Assembly: GCA_023451265.1 (NCBI GenBank)
Contig: JAEYAG010000041.1
Location: 1 to 5,929 of the forward strand
Length of the DNA stretch: 5,929 nucleotides
From: Actinomycetes bacterium
GTDB lineage: Bacteria > Actinomycetota > Actinomycetes > Actinomycetales > Microbacteriaceae
Direction: 5' to 3'
Shown here: piece after piece, positions 1-5,200 of the stretch
How the letters are laid out: each line of letters opens with the position of its first letter
Numbering within the stretch: position 1 is the stretch's first letter
Translations under genes and position numbers: made by a program
The notes under the pieces: model-generated
Databases searched by the model: none
The model's input: the letters and a program-made list of their open reading frames with translations, nothing else
Told to the model about the DNA's origin: nothing

Positions 1-87
1 GGCCCGGAAGGCCCCGCCGACGCGGCGCCTGCCGACCCTGCGGACCGCGAGGACCCCGACGCCCCGGAAGACCCGCGACCGGTCTGA
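1..87 (+). CDS. C-terminal tail of a + strand protein (partial; possibly zinc-dependent metalloprotease)
   Basis: The first frame is open from base 1 to a TGA at 85-87 and encodes 28 residues rich in Ala, Asp, Pro and Glu, ending in PRPV. It contains no domain, so its function cannot be read from sequence. The codons have the G/C-rich third positions typical of coding DNA in such genomes, and the composition fits the disordered acidic tails common in actinobacterial proteins. By position and orientation it corresponds to M. tuberculosis Rv3195, a DUF2342 zinc-dependent metalloprotease transcribed in the same direction as the next gene. That identity is inferred only from synteny. The chance that this is a random open stretch in GC-rich DNA is not negligible. 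Confidence 0.5.
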   Translation, partial: GPEGPADAAPADPADREDPDAPEDPRPV

Positions 88-120
88 TCCGCCGCGCCGC
101 GCGCTCGCTCGGCTCTTGAT

Positions 121-202
121 GCCGAACCCTCACCTCTGAGCCGAACCCTCACGCCCGGGCGCGTCCCGGGAGGAGGGTTCGTTCCAGGGAGAAGGGTTCG
201 GC
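121..202. repeat. Nested three-tier inverted repeat built from CGAACCCT units
   Basis: GCCGAACCCTCAC occurs twice as a direct repeat (121-133 and 140-152, 19-base period) and is followed by two inverted copies (173-181 and 193-202). The outer stem pairs 121-130 with 193-202 (10 bp). The middle stem pairs 142-150 with 173-181 (9 bp). The inner stem pairs CCCGGG 154-159 with 165-170 around a 5-base loop. All three stems are perfect, so the element can fold into one long interrupted hairpin. It lies 33 bases after the upstream stop codon and has no T-tract. It could act as a Rho-independent-like or RNA-stabilising 3' structure for the upstream gene, or be a REP-like dispersed element. The sequence shows the symmetry; the role is inference. 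Confidence 0.85.
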
Positions 203-206
203 GGCG

Positions 207-242
207 GAGCGCGGGAGCGCGGGCGGGTTCACCGCGGCGCTC
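207..242. repeat. Short GAGCGCGGG tandem repeat with possible GC hairpin
   Basis: GAGCGCGGG occurs at 207-215 and again at 215-223, sharing one base. GCGCTC at 237-242 is the reverse complement of GAGCGC, so either copy could form a 6-bp stem. In DNA this GC-rich such small symmetries are common by chance, so it is recorded mainly to describe the intergenic stretch. No coding potential is evident here. Confidence 0.3.
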
Positions 243-251
243 ATCGCCTCC

Positions 252-295
252 TCCACAGGCGGACGATCCGGACGATTCCGGAATCAACCTGTGGA
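252..295. promoter_or_regulatory. Inverted repeat enclosing a 12-bp perfect palindrome; candidate operator or DnaA-type sites
   Basis: TCCACAGG (252-259) is perfectly inverted as CCTGTGGA (288-295). Between them lie a direct repeat of CGGACGAT (260-267 and 269-276) and the perfect 12-bp palindrome GATTCCGGAATC (274-285). The element sits about 42 to 85 bases upstream of the next start codon, where a repressor or activator site would be expected. Each arm carries TCCACA, the core of DnaA boxes; on the minus strand 298-290 reads CTGTCCACA, one mismatch from the actinobacterial-style TTGTCCACA. Regulatory function is inferred from symmetry and position only. Confidence 0.4.
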
Positions 296-324
296 CAGCC
301 TGCTCGCGCCCGGGGTGCGGCGGG

Positions 325-336
325 CATGATCGGGGC
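325..336 (+). promoter_or_regulatory. Candidate -10 element for a leaderless transcript of the cyclodehydratase-like gene
   Basis: CATGAT at 325-330 fits the loose NANNNT form of an actinobacterial -10 element and ends 6 bases before the ATG at 337. This is the same spacing as the stronger TACCCT in front of the + strand gene at 3846. No Shine-Dalgarno sequence sits at a usable distance, since the GGGG run ends one base before the ATG. A leaderless transcript starting at or near the ATG is therefore plausible. I see no convincing -35 element. Confidence 0.3.
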
Positions 337-1266
337 ATGCTCCGACTGGCCCCCTCTCACCCGCCCCTGTGGCGCACGCCCTCCAGCCTGCAGCTGGGCA
401 CGGACCAGGCGGTGCGCGTGGACGATGTCACCGGCTGGCAGGAACGGCTGCTCGACGCCCTGGCTGACGGCATCCCCGACGCGATGCTCGTGCCCCTCGC
501 GCGCACGATGGGCGCCGACGTGGACGACGCCGAGCGGTTCGCGGCGCGGATCGGCGGGGCACTCGTCACCGACGACACGACGACGCCGGTCGTCCGGCTG
601 GAGGTGCCCGAGGGACTCGGCGTCGCCGGCCACGACGCTCTCGATGCGGGCTGGCGCGCCGCCGGCGTGCATGTCGCGTCGCTGACGCGCTGGGAGAGCG
701 CGCCGACGTCCCCGCGCCTGCCCACGGTCATCGTCGCCGAGCGGATGCTGGATCCGCGCCGCGCGGCGCGGCTCATGGCCGCCGACGTCGTGCACCTGCC
801 GATCGAGCTGGCGGGCGACCGCGTGCGCGTCGGTCCCCTCGTCGTCCCGGGGCGCACCGCCTGTCTCGCGTGCGTGCACGCCCATCGCACCGACGCCGAC
901 CCGACATGGCCGCTGCTGGCCGCGCAGCTGCTCGGGCGCGAGCCGACGCGCACCGACCCGGCGCTCCTCGTCGAGGCGGCCGTGCTGGCCGCGCGGATGC
1001 TGCGCGGCGTCGTCACGGCCGACGCTGCCGCGGTGTCGGTGACGATCAGCTCGGACGACGTGCGGCGGGTGTGGCACGCGCATCGACCGCATGCGGCGTG
1101 CCTGTGCCGGGTCGCCGGGAGCCCGCCGCTCGACCCGCCGGAGGACGGCGACCGGCCGCAGCGATCGATCCCGGACCGATCTCCTGCAGAAAGCGCGAAC
1201 GCTGCCGCTGACGCGCCCCCGATCGCTCCGACCAGCTCAGCGACAGCGTGCGCGCAGCCCGCGTGA
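337..1266 (+). CDS. Cyclodehydratase / ThiF-like zinc protein (Rv3196-type), orphan
   Basis: This 309-residue protein resembles the E1-like (ThiF-related) cyclodehydratase or TOMM leader-peptide-binding family. In well-studied azole RiPP systems such proteins bind a precursor leader peptide and pass it to a YcaO enzyme. The visible support is a zinc tetrad: CLAC at 176-179, within a GRTACLAC context followed by a conserved-looking HRTDADPTWPLL stretch, and CLC at 255-257 after VWHAHRPH. The N-terminal 165 residues lack a clear GxGxxG nucleotide-binding loop. Residues 259-309 are a low-complexity tail encoded antisense to the helicase gene. The ATG at 337 is preferred because the ATG at 326 opens a different, shorter frame. 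No YcaO or precursor gene is visible, so a RiPP role is unproven. Synteny matches M. tuberculosis Rv3196, a conserved hypothetical. The coding call is strong; the biochemical role is uncertain. Confidence 0.82.
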   Translation: MLRLAPSHPPLWRTPSSLQLGTDQAVRVDDVTGWQERLLDALADGIPDAMLVPLARTMGADVDDAERFAARIGGALVTDDTTTPVVRLEVPEGLGVAGHDALDAGWRAAGVHVASLTRWESAPTSPRLPTVIVAERMLDPRRAARLMAADVVHLPIELAGDRVRVGPLVVPGRTACLACVHAHRTDADPTWPLLAAQLLGREPTRTDPALLVEAAVLAARMLRGVVTADAAAVSVTISSDDVRRVWHAHRPHAACLCRVAGSPPLDPPEDGDRPQRSIPDRSPAESANAAADAPPIAPTSSATACAQPA

Positions 1267-2830
1267 TGCCCACATAGGTCAGGCGGCGCTCCTCGTCGAT
1301 CGCCTCGAAGCCGGTGGCATACGAGATCGGCAGCAGGCCCTCCGCCATGCCGATGAGGTGCACGTGGTCCCACTCCAGGCCTTTGGCGGCGTGGAGGGTC
1401 GCGAGCGTGACCGTCCGCAGCGCGGGCTCGTGCTGGTCGCGGCCCCGGGCGAGCAACTCATCGGTGAACCCCCGCAGCGTCATGTCGGCGGGCGCCTCTT
1501 CGGCCAGGCGGAGCACAGCCGCGCGGGCCTCCCAGGCGTCGCGGAGCGCACCGCCCGCCGGCGGCGGGTCATCGGTGAGCCCCAGGGAGCGCAGCACGTC
1601 GCGGACCGCCGCGAGAAACGTCGTCTCGACGGGTGCCACCGAGGCACCCCGCAGCGCCATCACCGCCTGTCGCACCTCGGGCAGATCGAAGAAGCGCTTG
1701 CCGCCCAGCACGGTCGCGGCGATGCCGCGCGCGGCCAGCGCCGCCAGGAGGGGCGCCGACTGCGCATTGGCGCGGTACAGCACCGCGATCCGATCGGGCT
1801 CGATGCCGGCAGCGATCTGCGCCGCGATCGCCGCGGCGACGCCGTCGGCCTCGGCCCCGTCGTCCTCGTATGCCGCGACGACGGGGGCCGGTCCCGCCGA
1901 TCGCGCCGACCGGAGCTCCAGCGCGCCCGCCCGACCGCGCATGAGCGCGTTTGCGACGTCGAGGATCGCGGGATCGGAGCGGTAGTTGCGCTCGAGCCGC
2001 ACGACGGTGGCGTCCTCGTAGCGGTCGGCGAACTCCAGCAGATAGCGCGGATCCGCGCCCGCGAACGAGTAGATGGTCTGGCTGGCGTCGCCGACGACGC
2101 ACAGGTCGCGCCGGTCGCCGAGCCACAGCTCCAGCAGCCGGTGCTGCACGGGCGAGACGTCCTGGAACTCGTCCACCGTGAGGTGGCGGTACTGCTCGTG
2201 GACGGCGGCGGCGACGCGGGGCTCGGACTCGAGCATCCCCGCGCACGCGAGCAGCACGTCCTCGAAGTCGAGCTGCCGGCGCTCGTCCTTCAGCTTCTCG
2301 TACCGGTGCTGCAGCTCCGCCAGCGCGTGCGCGTCTAGCACCTGCGAGAGCCCTTCGGGGTGCGCCGCGGCATCCTGTTCGATCGTGCGCATCGCGACCT
2401 TGCGCCACTCGATGCGGCTCGCGACGTCCCGCAGGGTCGCGCCGTCCAGGCGCAGGCGCAGCGCATCGGCGGCCTGGCCGAGCACCCGCACCTTGTTGTC
2501 GATGATCGACGGCGCGGTGTCGTTCGCCAGTTGCGGCCAGAAGAAGTTCAGCTGGGCGAGCGCCGTCGCATGGAAGGTGCGCGCCGCGACGCCCTCCACG
2601 CCGAGCGCGCGCAGGCGCCCGCGCATCTCCCCTGCCGCCTTGGCCGTGAACGTCACCGCCATGACCCGGCCGGGCGAATAGGCACCGGTGTCGACGCCGT
2701 GCGCGATGCGGCGGGTGATGACCCGCGTCTTGCCGGTGCCGGCGCCCGCGAGCACGCAGACCGGTCCCCGCAGGACGGATGCCGCTTCGCGCTGCTGATC
2801 GTCGAGTCCCTCGAGGGCCCGCTCGCTCAT
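1046..2830 (-). CDS. uvrD2: UvrD2-type superfamily 1A DNA helicase
   Basis: This 594-residue 3'-5' SF1A helicase would unwind DNA during repair using ATP. All core motifs are visible: Q motif (QQRE, 12-15), Walker A AGAGTGKT (28-35), Ia TFTAKAA (about 60-66), TFHATAL (85-91), Walker B DEFQD (220-224), motif III VVGDASQTIYSFAGAD (245-260), motif IV ERNYRS (280-285), motif V LHAAKGLEWD (479-488) and motif VI YVGITRA (519-525). The TFHATALAQL..FFWP stretch recalls mycobacterial UvrD2. The conserved body ends at SRFLQEI (545-551); a 43-residue Arg/Pro/Ala/Gly tail follows. Unlike the roughly 700-residue mycobacterial UvrD2, no HRDC domain or tetracysteine zinc module is present. The start ATG overlaps the nudC stop as ATGA, suggesting translational coupling. 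The 3' end overlaps the convergent + strand gene by 221 bp. One rare CTA leucine codon occurs at residue 165. Confidence 0.95.
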   Translation of the reverse strand: MSERALEGLDDQQREAASVLRGPVCVLAGAGTGKTRVITRRIAHGVDTGAYSPGRVMAVTFTAKAAGEMRGRLRALGVEGVAARTFHATALAQLNFFWPQLANDTAPSIIDNKVRVLGQAADALRLRLDGATLRDVASRIEWRKVAMRTIEQDAAAHPEGLSQVLDAHALAELQHRYEKLKDERRQLDFEDVLLACAGMLESEPRVAAAVHEQYRHLTVDEFQDVSPVQHRLLELWLGDRRDLCVVGDASQTIYSFAGADPRYLLEFADRYEDATVVRLERNYRSDPAILDVANALMRGRAGALELRSARSAGPAPVVAAYEDDGAEADGVAAAIAAQIAAGIEPDRIAVLYRANAQSAPLLAALAARGIAATVLGGKRFFDLPEVRQAVMALRGASVAPVETTFLAAVRDVLRSLGLTDDPPPAGGALRDAWEARAAVLRLAEEAPADMTLRGFTDELLARGRDQHEPALRTVTLATLHAAKGLEWDHVHLIGMAEGLLPISYATGFEAIDEERRLTYVGITRAARTLSLSWSERSGARQRQRSRFLQEIGPGSIAAAGRRPPAGRAAGSRRPGTGTPHAVDARATPAARRPS

Positions 2831-3780
2831 TCCGGCATCGCCACCCAGTCGGCGATGAGACGGTGCGCGATGGATGCGGTGCCGGGCAACGCGAAGTCCG
2901 CCTCGCCGGCGAACGCGGCGGTCAGTTCCGCACGGGTGAACCAGCGCACGTCGACGATCTCCTCGCCGTCCGCGCGCGCGGCCTCGGGATCACCGGCGGT
3001 CGCGTGGAAGCCGAGCATCAGCGAGCGCGGGTACGGCCACGCCTGCGAACCGCGGTAGGCGGCCGCGACGACGGTGACGCCGGCCTCCTCCGCCACTTCG
3101 CGCACGATCGTCGCCTCCAGCGACTCCCCCGCCTCGACGAAGCCCGCGAAGGTCGAGTACATGTTGCGATCGGCCCACAGGGCGTTCTTGCCGAGCAGGA
3201 GCCGAGTGCGGTCGGGCGAGGTGACCGCGACGATGACGGCGGGGTCGGTGCGGGGGAAGTGCTCCCGGCCGCACGACGGACAGTGGCGCGACCACCCGGC
3301 GCTGCGCACGTCGGTGCGGCCGCCGCAGGCGGGGCAGAACGGCGCTCCGACCAGCCAGCCGCCGAGCGCAACGGCCTCGACGAACACCCCCGCGTCGACG
3401 GCCGGCATGTCCCCGCCGACCGCACGCAGCGCGCCCCACGCGTCGGGCGCGGCATCCGGCGCGTCCGGAGCCTCGGGGCGCAGCGGCGAGGGGTCCTGCG
3501 GACCCGCCGCGGCGACGAGGAGCGCGCGGCCGGTCTCGTCGCGGCCGAGGAAGCCCCACTCCACGCCGTCACGGACCGCAGCGACCGGGAAGGTCCGCAG
3601 ACCGCCGTCCACCGTCAGGGGCGCGCGATCGCCGTGGACGGCGACGACGCGGGTCTCCGCGTCCGCCCGCAGACGGGCGACGAGGCCCGTCTCGGTGCGC
3701 TCGTCGGCGGCACGGTCGATGACGGCGCGCGCCAACGGCGGAGCCGAAGCTGCGGCATCCGGATCGGGAGACAGCGTCAT
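2827..3780 (-). CDS. nudC: NudC-type NAD(H) diphosphatase (Nudix hydrolase)
   Basis: This 317-residue protein should hydrolyse NAD(H) to NMN(H) and AMP; family members also remove NAD caps from RNA. After a divergent N-terminal domain comes a zinc ribbon with C149, C152, C167 and C170 (CPAC and CPSC), then FPRTDPAVIV leading into the Nudix domain. The Nudix box spans G213 to V235 and is complete: G, five residues, E219, then R227-E228 and E231-E232 with AGV. The family signature SQPWPFPxS appears as SQAWPYPRS (245-253), with Pro to Ala and Phe to Tyr changes. The start at 3780 is chosen because GAGGAAGG lies 6 bases upstream; the frame is open further to 3858, but that would run into the divergent gene. 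Its stop overlaps the helicase start as ATGA, so the two probably form an operon. Length agrees with actinobacterial NudC (M. tuberculosis about 313). Confidence 0.93.
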   Translation of the reverse strand: MTLSPDPDAAASAPPLARAVIDRAADERTETGLVARLRADAETRVVAVHGDRAPLTVDGGLRTFPVAAVRDGVEWGFLGRDETGRALLVAAAGPQDPSPLRPEAPDAPDAAPDAWGALRAVGGDMPAVDAGVFVEAVALGGWLVGAPFCPACGGRTDVRSAGWSRHCPSCGREHFPRTDPAVIVAVTSPDRTRLLLGKNALWADRNMYSTFAGFVEAGESLEATIVREVAEEAGVTVVAAAYRGSQAWPYPRSLMLGFHATAGDPEAARADGEEIVDVRWFTRAELTAAFAGEADFALPGTASIAHRLIADWVAMPE

Positions 3781-3786
3781 CCGGGA

Positions 3787-3794
3787 CCTTCCTC
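3787..3794 (-). promoter_or_regulatory. Strong Shine-Dalgarno sequence of nudC
   Basis: On the minus strand GAGGAAGG precedes the ATG at 3780 by 6 bases, a near-ideal ribosome binding site. It decides the nudC start against the longer in-frame ATG at 3858, which lies inside the divergent gene. It also implies that nudC has a leadered transcript, in contrast to the divergent + strand gene. Confidence 0.8.
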
Positions 3795-3833
3795 GCCGGG
3801 CGTGGCGCACACGGGGACGGGGCGCGGCACACC

Positions 3834-3845
3834 TACCCTGGGGGC
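3834..3845 (+). promoter_or_regulatory. TACCCT -10 element for a leaderless transcript
   Basis: TACCCT at 3834-3839 matches the actinobacterial TANNNT -10 consensus and ends exactly 6 bases before the ATG at 3846. Transcription would therefore start at or next to the A of the start codon, giving a leaderless mRNA. No purine-rich ribosome binding site lies at normal spacing. No clear -35 hexamer is visible. The 65 bases between 3780 and 3846 must also hold the divergent nudC promoter. Confidence 0.6.
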
Positions 3846-5147
3846 ATGGCACGCTCACCCCTCACTCTAGCCGCGTCGGTGACCTCCGCCCTGCCCCGCG
3901 TCGCCGTGGTGGGTGTGGGCCCGCTCACCGAGGGCGCTTCCGGGCGCTACGACAGCGCCATCGCCGACCTCGACGACGGGCGGCGCGTCGTCGTGCGGGT
4001 GCCGGTAGACGACCGCGCCGACGCCGACCTGCGCGGCGAGGCCCGCGCGCTGGCGTCGCTCACGGCCGGCGTGCGCGGCGTGCTGCCCTTCGGCGCCCCC
4101 GACGTGTTGGGACAGACCACCGTCGATGGGCGTCACACTCTCGTGCAGACCCTCCTGCCGGGCTACCGTGTCGACGCGGCGCACGTGCCCTCGGGTCGGG
4201 GCATCGCCACGGCGCTCGGCGCCGCGATCGCCGCCGTCCACGACCTGCCCGTGACCGTGATCCGCGACGCGGGGCTGCCGATGCAGACCGCCGCTCAGGT
4301 GCGCGACGAGGCGGAGCGCCTGCTGGACCGCGCCGAGGCGACGGGGCTGCTGCCCTTCGGCCTGCTGCGCCGCTGGAGCACCGCGCTCGGCTCCGACCCG
4401 CTGTGGCGGTTCGAGACCACCGTCGTGCTGGGCGGCGTCGACCCGGCATCCTTCGTCTTCGAGGACGACGCCGACGGCGTGCCGGTCGTGACCGGCCTGC
4501 TCAGCTGGGGCGGCCTCGGCGTCGGCGATCCCGCGGTGGACCTGCGGTGGACGGCATCTGCGCCGACCGCGCAGGCCGACGTGCTCGACGAGTACGGGCA
4601 CCGCTCGCACCGCGCCCCCGATGCGCTCGTCGCCGAGCGTGCGCGCCTGCACGCCGAGCTCGAGTTCGCGAAGTGGCTCGTCCACGGCCACGCCACCGGC
4701 GACGAGACCGTCGTGAGGGATGCCGTGGCCCTGCTCGAATCGCTCGACGAGAGCGTCCGCGACGAACCGGTCCGCGCGCGCGACGAGGTCACCGCCGACG
4801 ACGCGATCGCGGCGACCGAGCGGGTTCCCGCCGGGTCGGGCGAGGCCGTCGACACCTCGATGCAGACCGACAGCTTCGACGCCGACACGCTCGCCGCCTT
4901 CCTCGCCGAGGAGGACGGCGAGGAGCAGTCAGGACAGATCGAGACCGTTCCGATCGAGCTGTCGGACTTCGCGTCCGCGCACCCCACGACGGGAGCGCCG
5001 CGGTCCGCAGCTCCGGCGGCGACGGCCGACGCCGACGAGGCCCACGCCGCACCCGACACCGACGCCGTCTCGGCGTACTCGGCCGACGAGATCGACCGCG
5101 ACACCGCCGCGCAGAACGCGCTCCGGCGCTGGACCGGCACCGCCTGA
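3846..5147 (+). CDS. APH-fold phosphotransferase-like protein with degenerate active site (probable pseudokinase)
   Basis: This 433-residue protein follows the aminoglycoside/macrolide phosphotransferase (APH, choline-kinase-like) layout. An N-lobe has VVVRVP (48-53) in the ATP-lysine strand, with Arg at 51 where Lys is expected. The C-lobe ends in GVGDPAVDLRW (225-235), a typical APH stretch. The catalytic loop, normally HGDxxxxN, reads LGGVDPAS (195-202), so His, catalytic Asp and Asn appear replaced by Leu, Gly and Ser. The metal-binding DWxD-type motif reads SWGG (220-223), losing both Asp. Phosphotransfer is therefore unlikely, and binding or scaffolding is more plausible. From about residue 290 the chain is acidic and probably disordered, closing with NALRRWTGTA. 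It is divergent from nudC and convergent with the AdnB-like gene 44 bases away. Its physiological role is unknown. The ATG at 3846 is preferred for the leaderless TACCCT promoter. Confidence 0.9.
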   Translation: MARSPLTLAASVTSALPRVAVVGVGPLTEGASGRYDSAIADLDDGRRVVVRVPVDDRADADLRGEARALASLTAGVRGVLPFGAPDVLGQTTVDGRHTLVQTLLPGYRVDAAHVPSGRGIATALGAAIAAVHDLPVTVIRDAGLPMQTAAQVRDEAERLLDRAEATGLLPFGLLRRWSTALGSDPLWRFETTVVLGGVDPASFVFEDDADGVPVVTGLLSWGGLGVGDPAVDLRWTASAPTAQADVLDEYGHRSHRAPDALVAERARLHAELEFAKWLVHGHATGDETVVRDAVALLESLDESVRDEPVRARDEVTADDAIAATERVPAGSGEAVDTSMQTDSFDADTLAAFLAEEDGEEQSGQIETVPIELSDFASAHPTTGAPRSAAPAATADADEAHAAPDTDAVSAYSADEIDRDTAAQNALRRWTGTA

Positions 5148-5159
5148 CCCGCCGCCGCG

Positions 5160-5182
5160 CGACCCCGCCGCTCGACCCCGCC
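5160..5182. repeat. Short direct repeat CGACCCCGCC in the convergent spacer
   Basis: CGACCCCGCC occurs at 5160-5169 and 5173-5182 with a 13-base period, filling most of the 44-base spacer between two convergent stop codons. It is small and in low-complexity GC-rich sequence, so it may be chance or slippage. Confidence 0.35.
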
Positions 5183-5184
5183 AC

Positions 5185-5200
5185 CGCGGCCTCAGCCGCG
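5185..5200. terminator. Short GC hairpin between convergent genes; weak terminator candidate
   Basis: CGCGGC (5185-5190) pairs with GCCGCG (5195-5200) around the loop CTCA, which contains the stop codon of the minus-strand gene. It lies 37 bases past the + strand stop. A hairpin at the meeting point of two convergent genes could act on both strands, but the stem is only 6 bp and no T-tract follows on either strand. Termination activity is a guess from position. Confidence 0.3.

Noticed and set aside
121..202. LexA/SOS box (GAAC-N4-GTTC type) in the CGAACCCTC units
   Set aside because: GAAC and GTTC occur here, but never with the 4-base spacing required; the halves are tens of bases apart within the nested hairpin.
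88..336. Small protein gene, tRNA or riboswitch in the intergenic region
   Set aside because: I found no frame with a credible start and ribosome binding site, and the symmetry is simple nested palindromes rather than a cloverleaf or recognisable aptamer.
326..685. A 119-codon + strand frame starting at the ATG at 326
   Set aside because: It overlaps the zinc-motif gene in another frame, shows no recognisable domain, and has the Arg/Pro/Ala-rich composition of an out-of-frame translation of GC-rich coding DNA.
337..1266. A TOMM/azole natural-product gene cluster around the cyclodehydratase-like gene
   Set aside because: No YcaO, dehydrogenase, transporter or Cys/Ser/Thr-rich precursor peptide gene is visible; the neighbours are repair and nucleotide-metabolism genes.
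2336..2338. Rare CTA leucine codons (helicase residue 165; also residue 8 of the gene at 3846) as a bldA-like regulatory signal
   Set aside because: Single isolated rare codons without evidence of tRNA-dependent control in this lineage; the one at residue 8 fits the usual drop in GC near start codons.
3781..3858. N-terminal extension of nudC to an ATG at 3858, adding 26 Arg-rich residues
   Set aside because: The ATG at 3780 has a strong Shine-Dalgarno 6 bases upstream, and the longer form would overlap the divergent gene and its TACCCT promoter.
3846..5147. Aminoglycoside or macrolide resistance gene
   Set aside because: The fold resembles APH enzymes, but the catalytic His/Asp/Asn and metal-binding Asp positions are replaced, and the gene sits in a housekeeping locus with no mobile-element signals.
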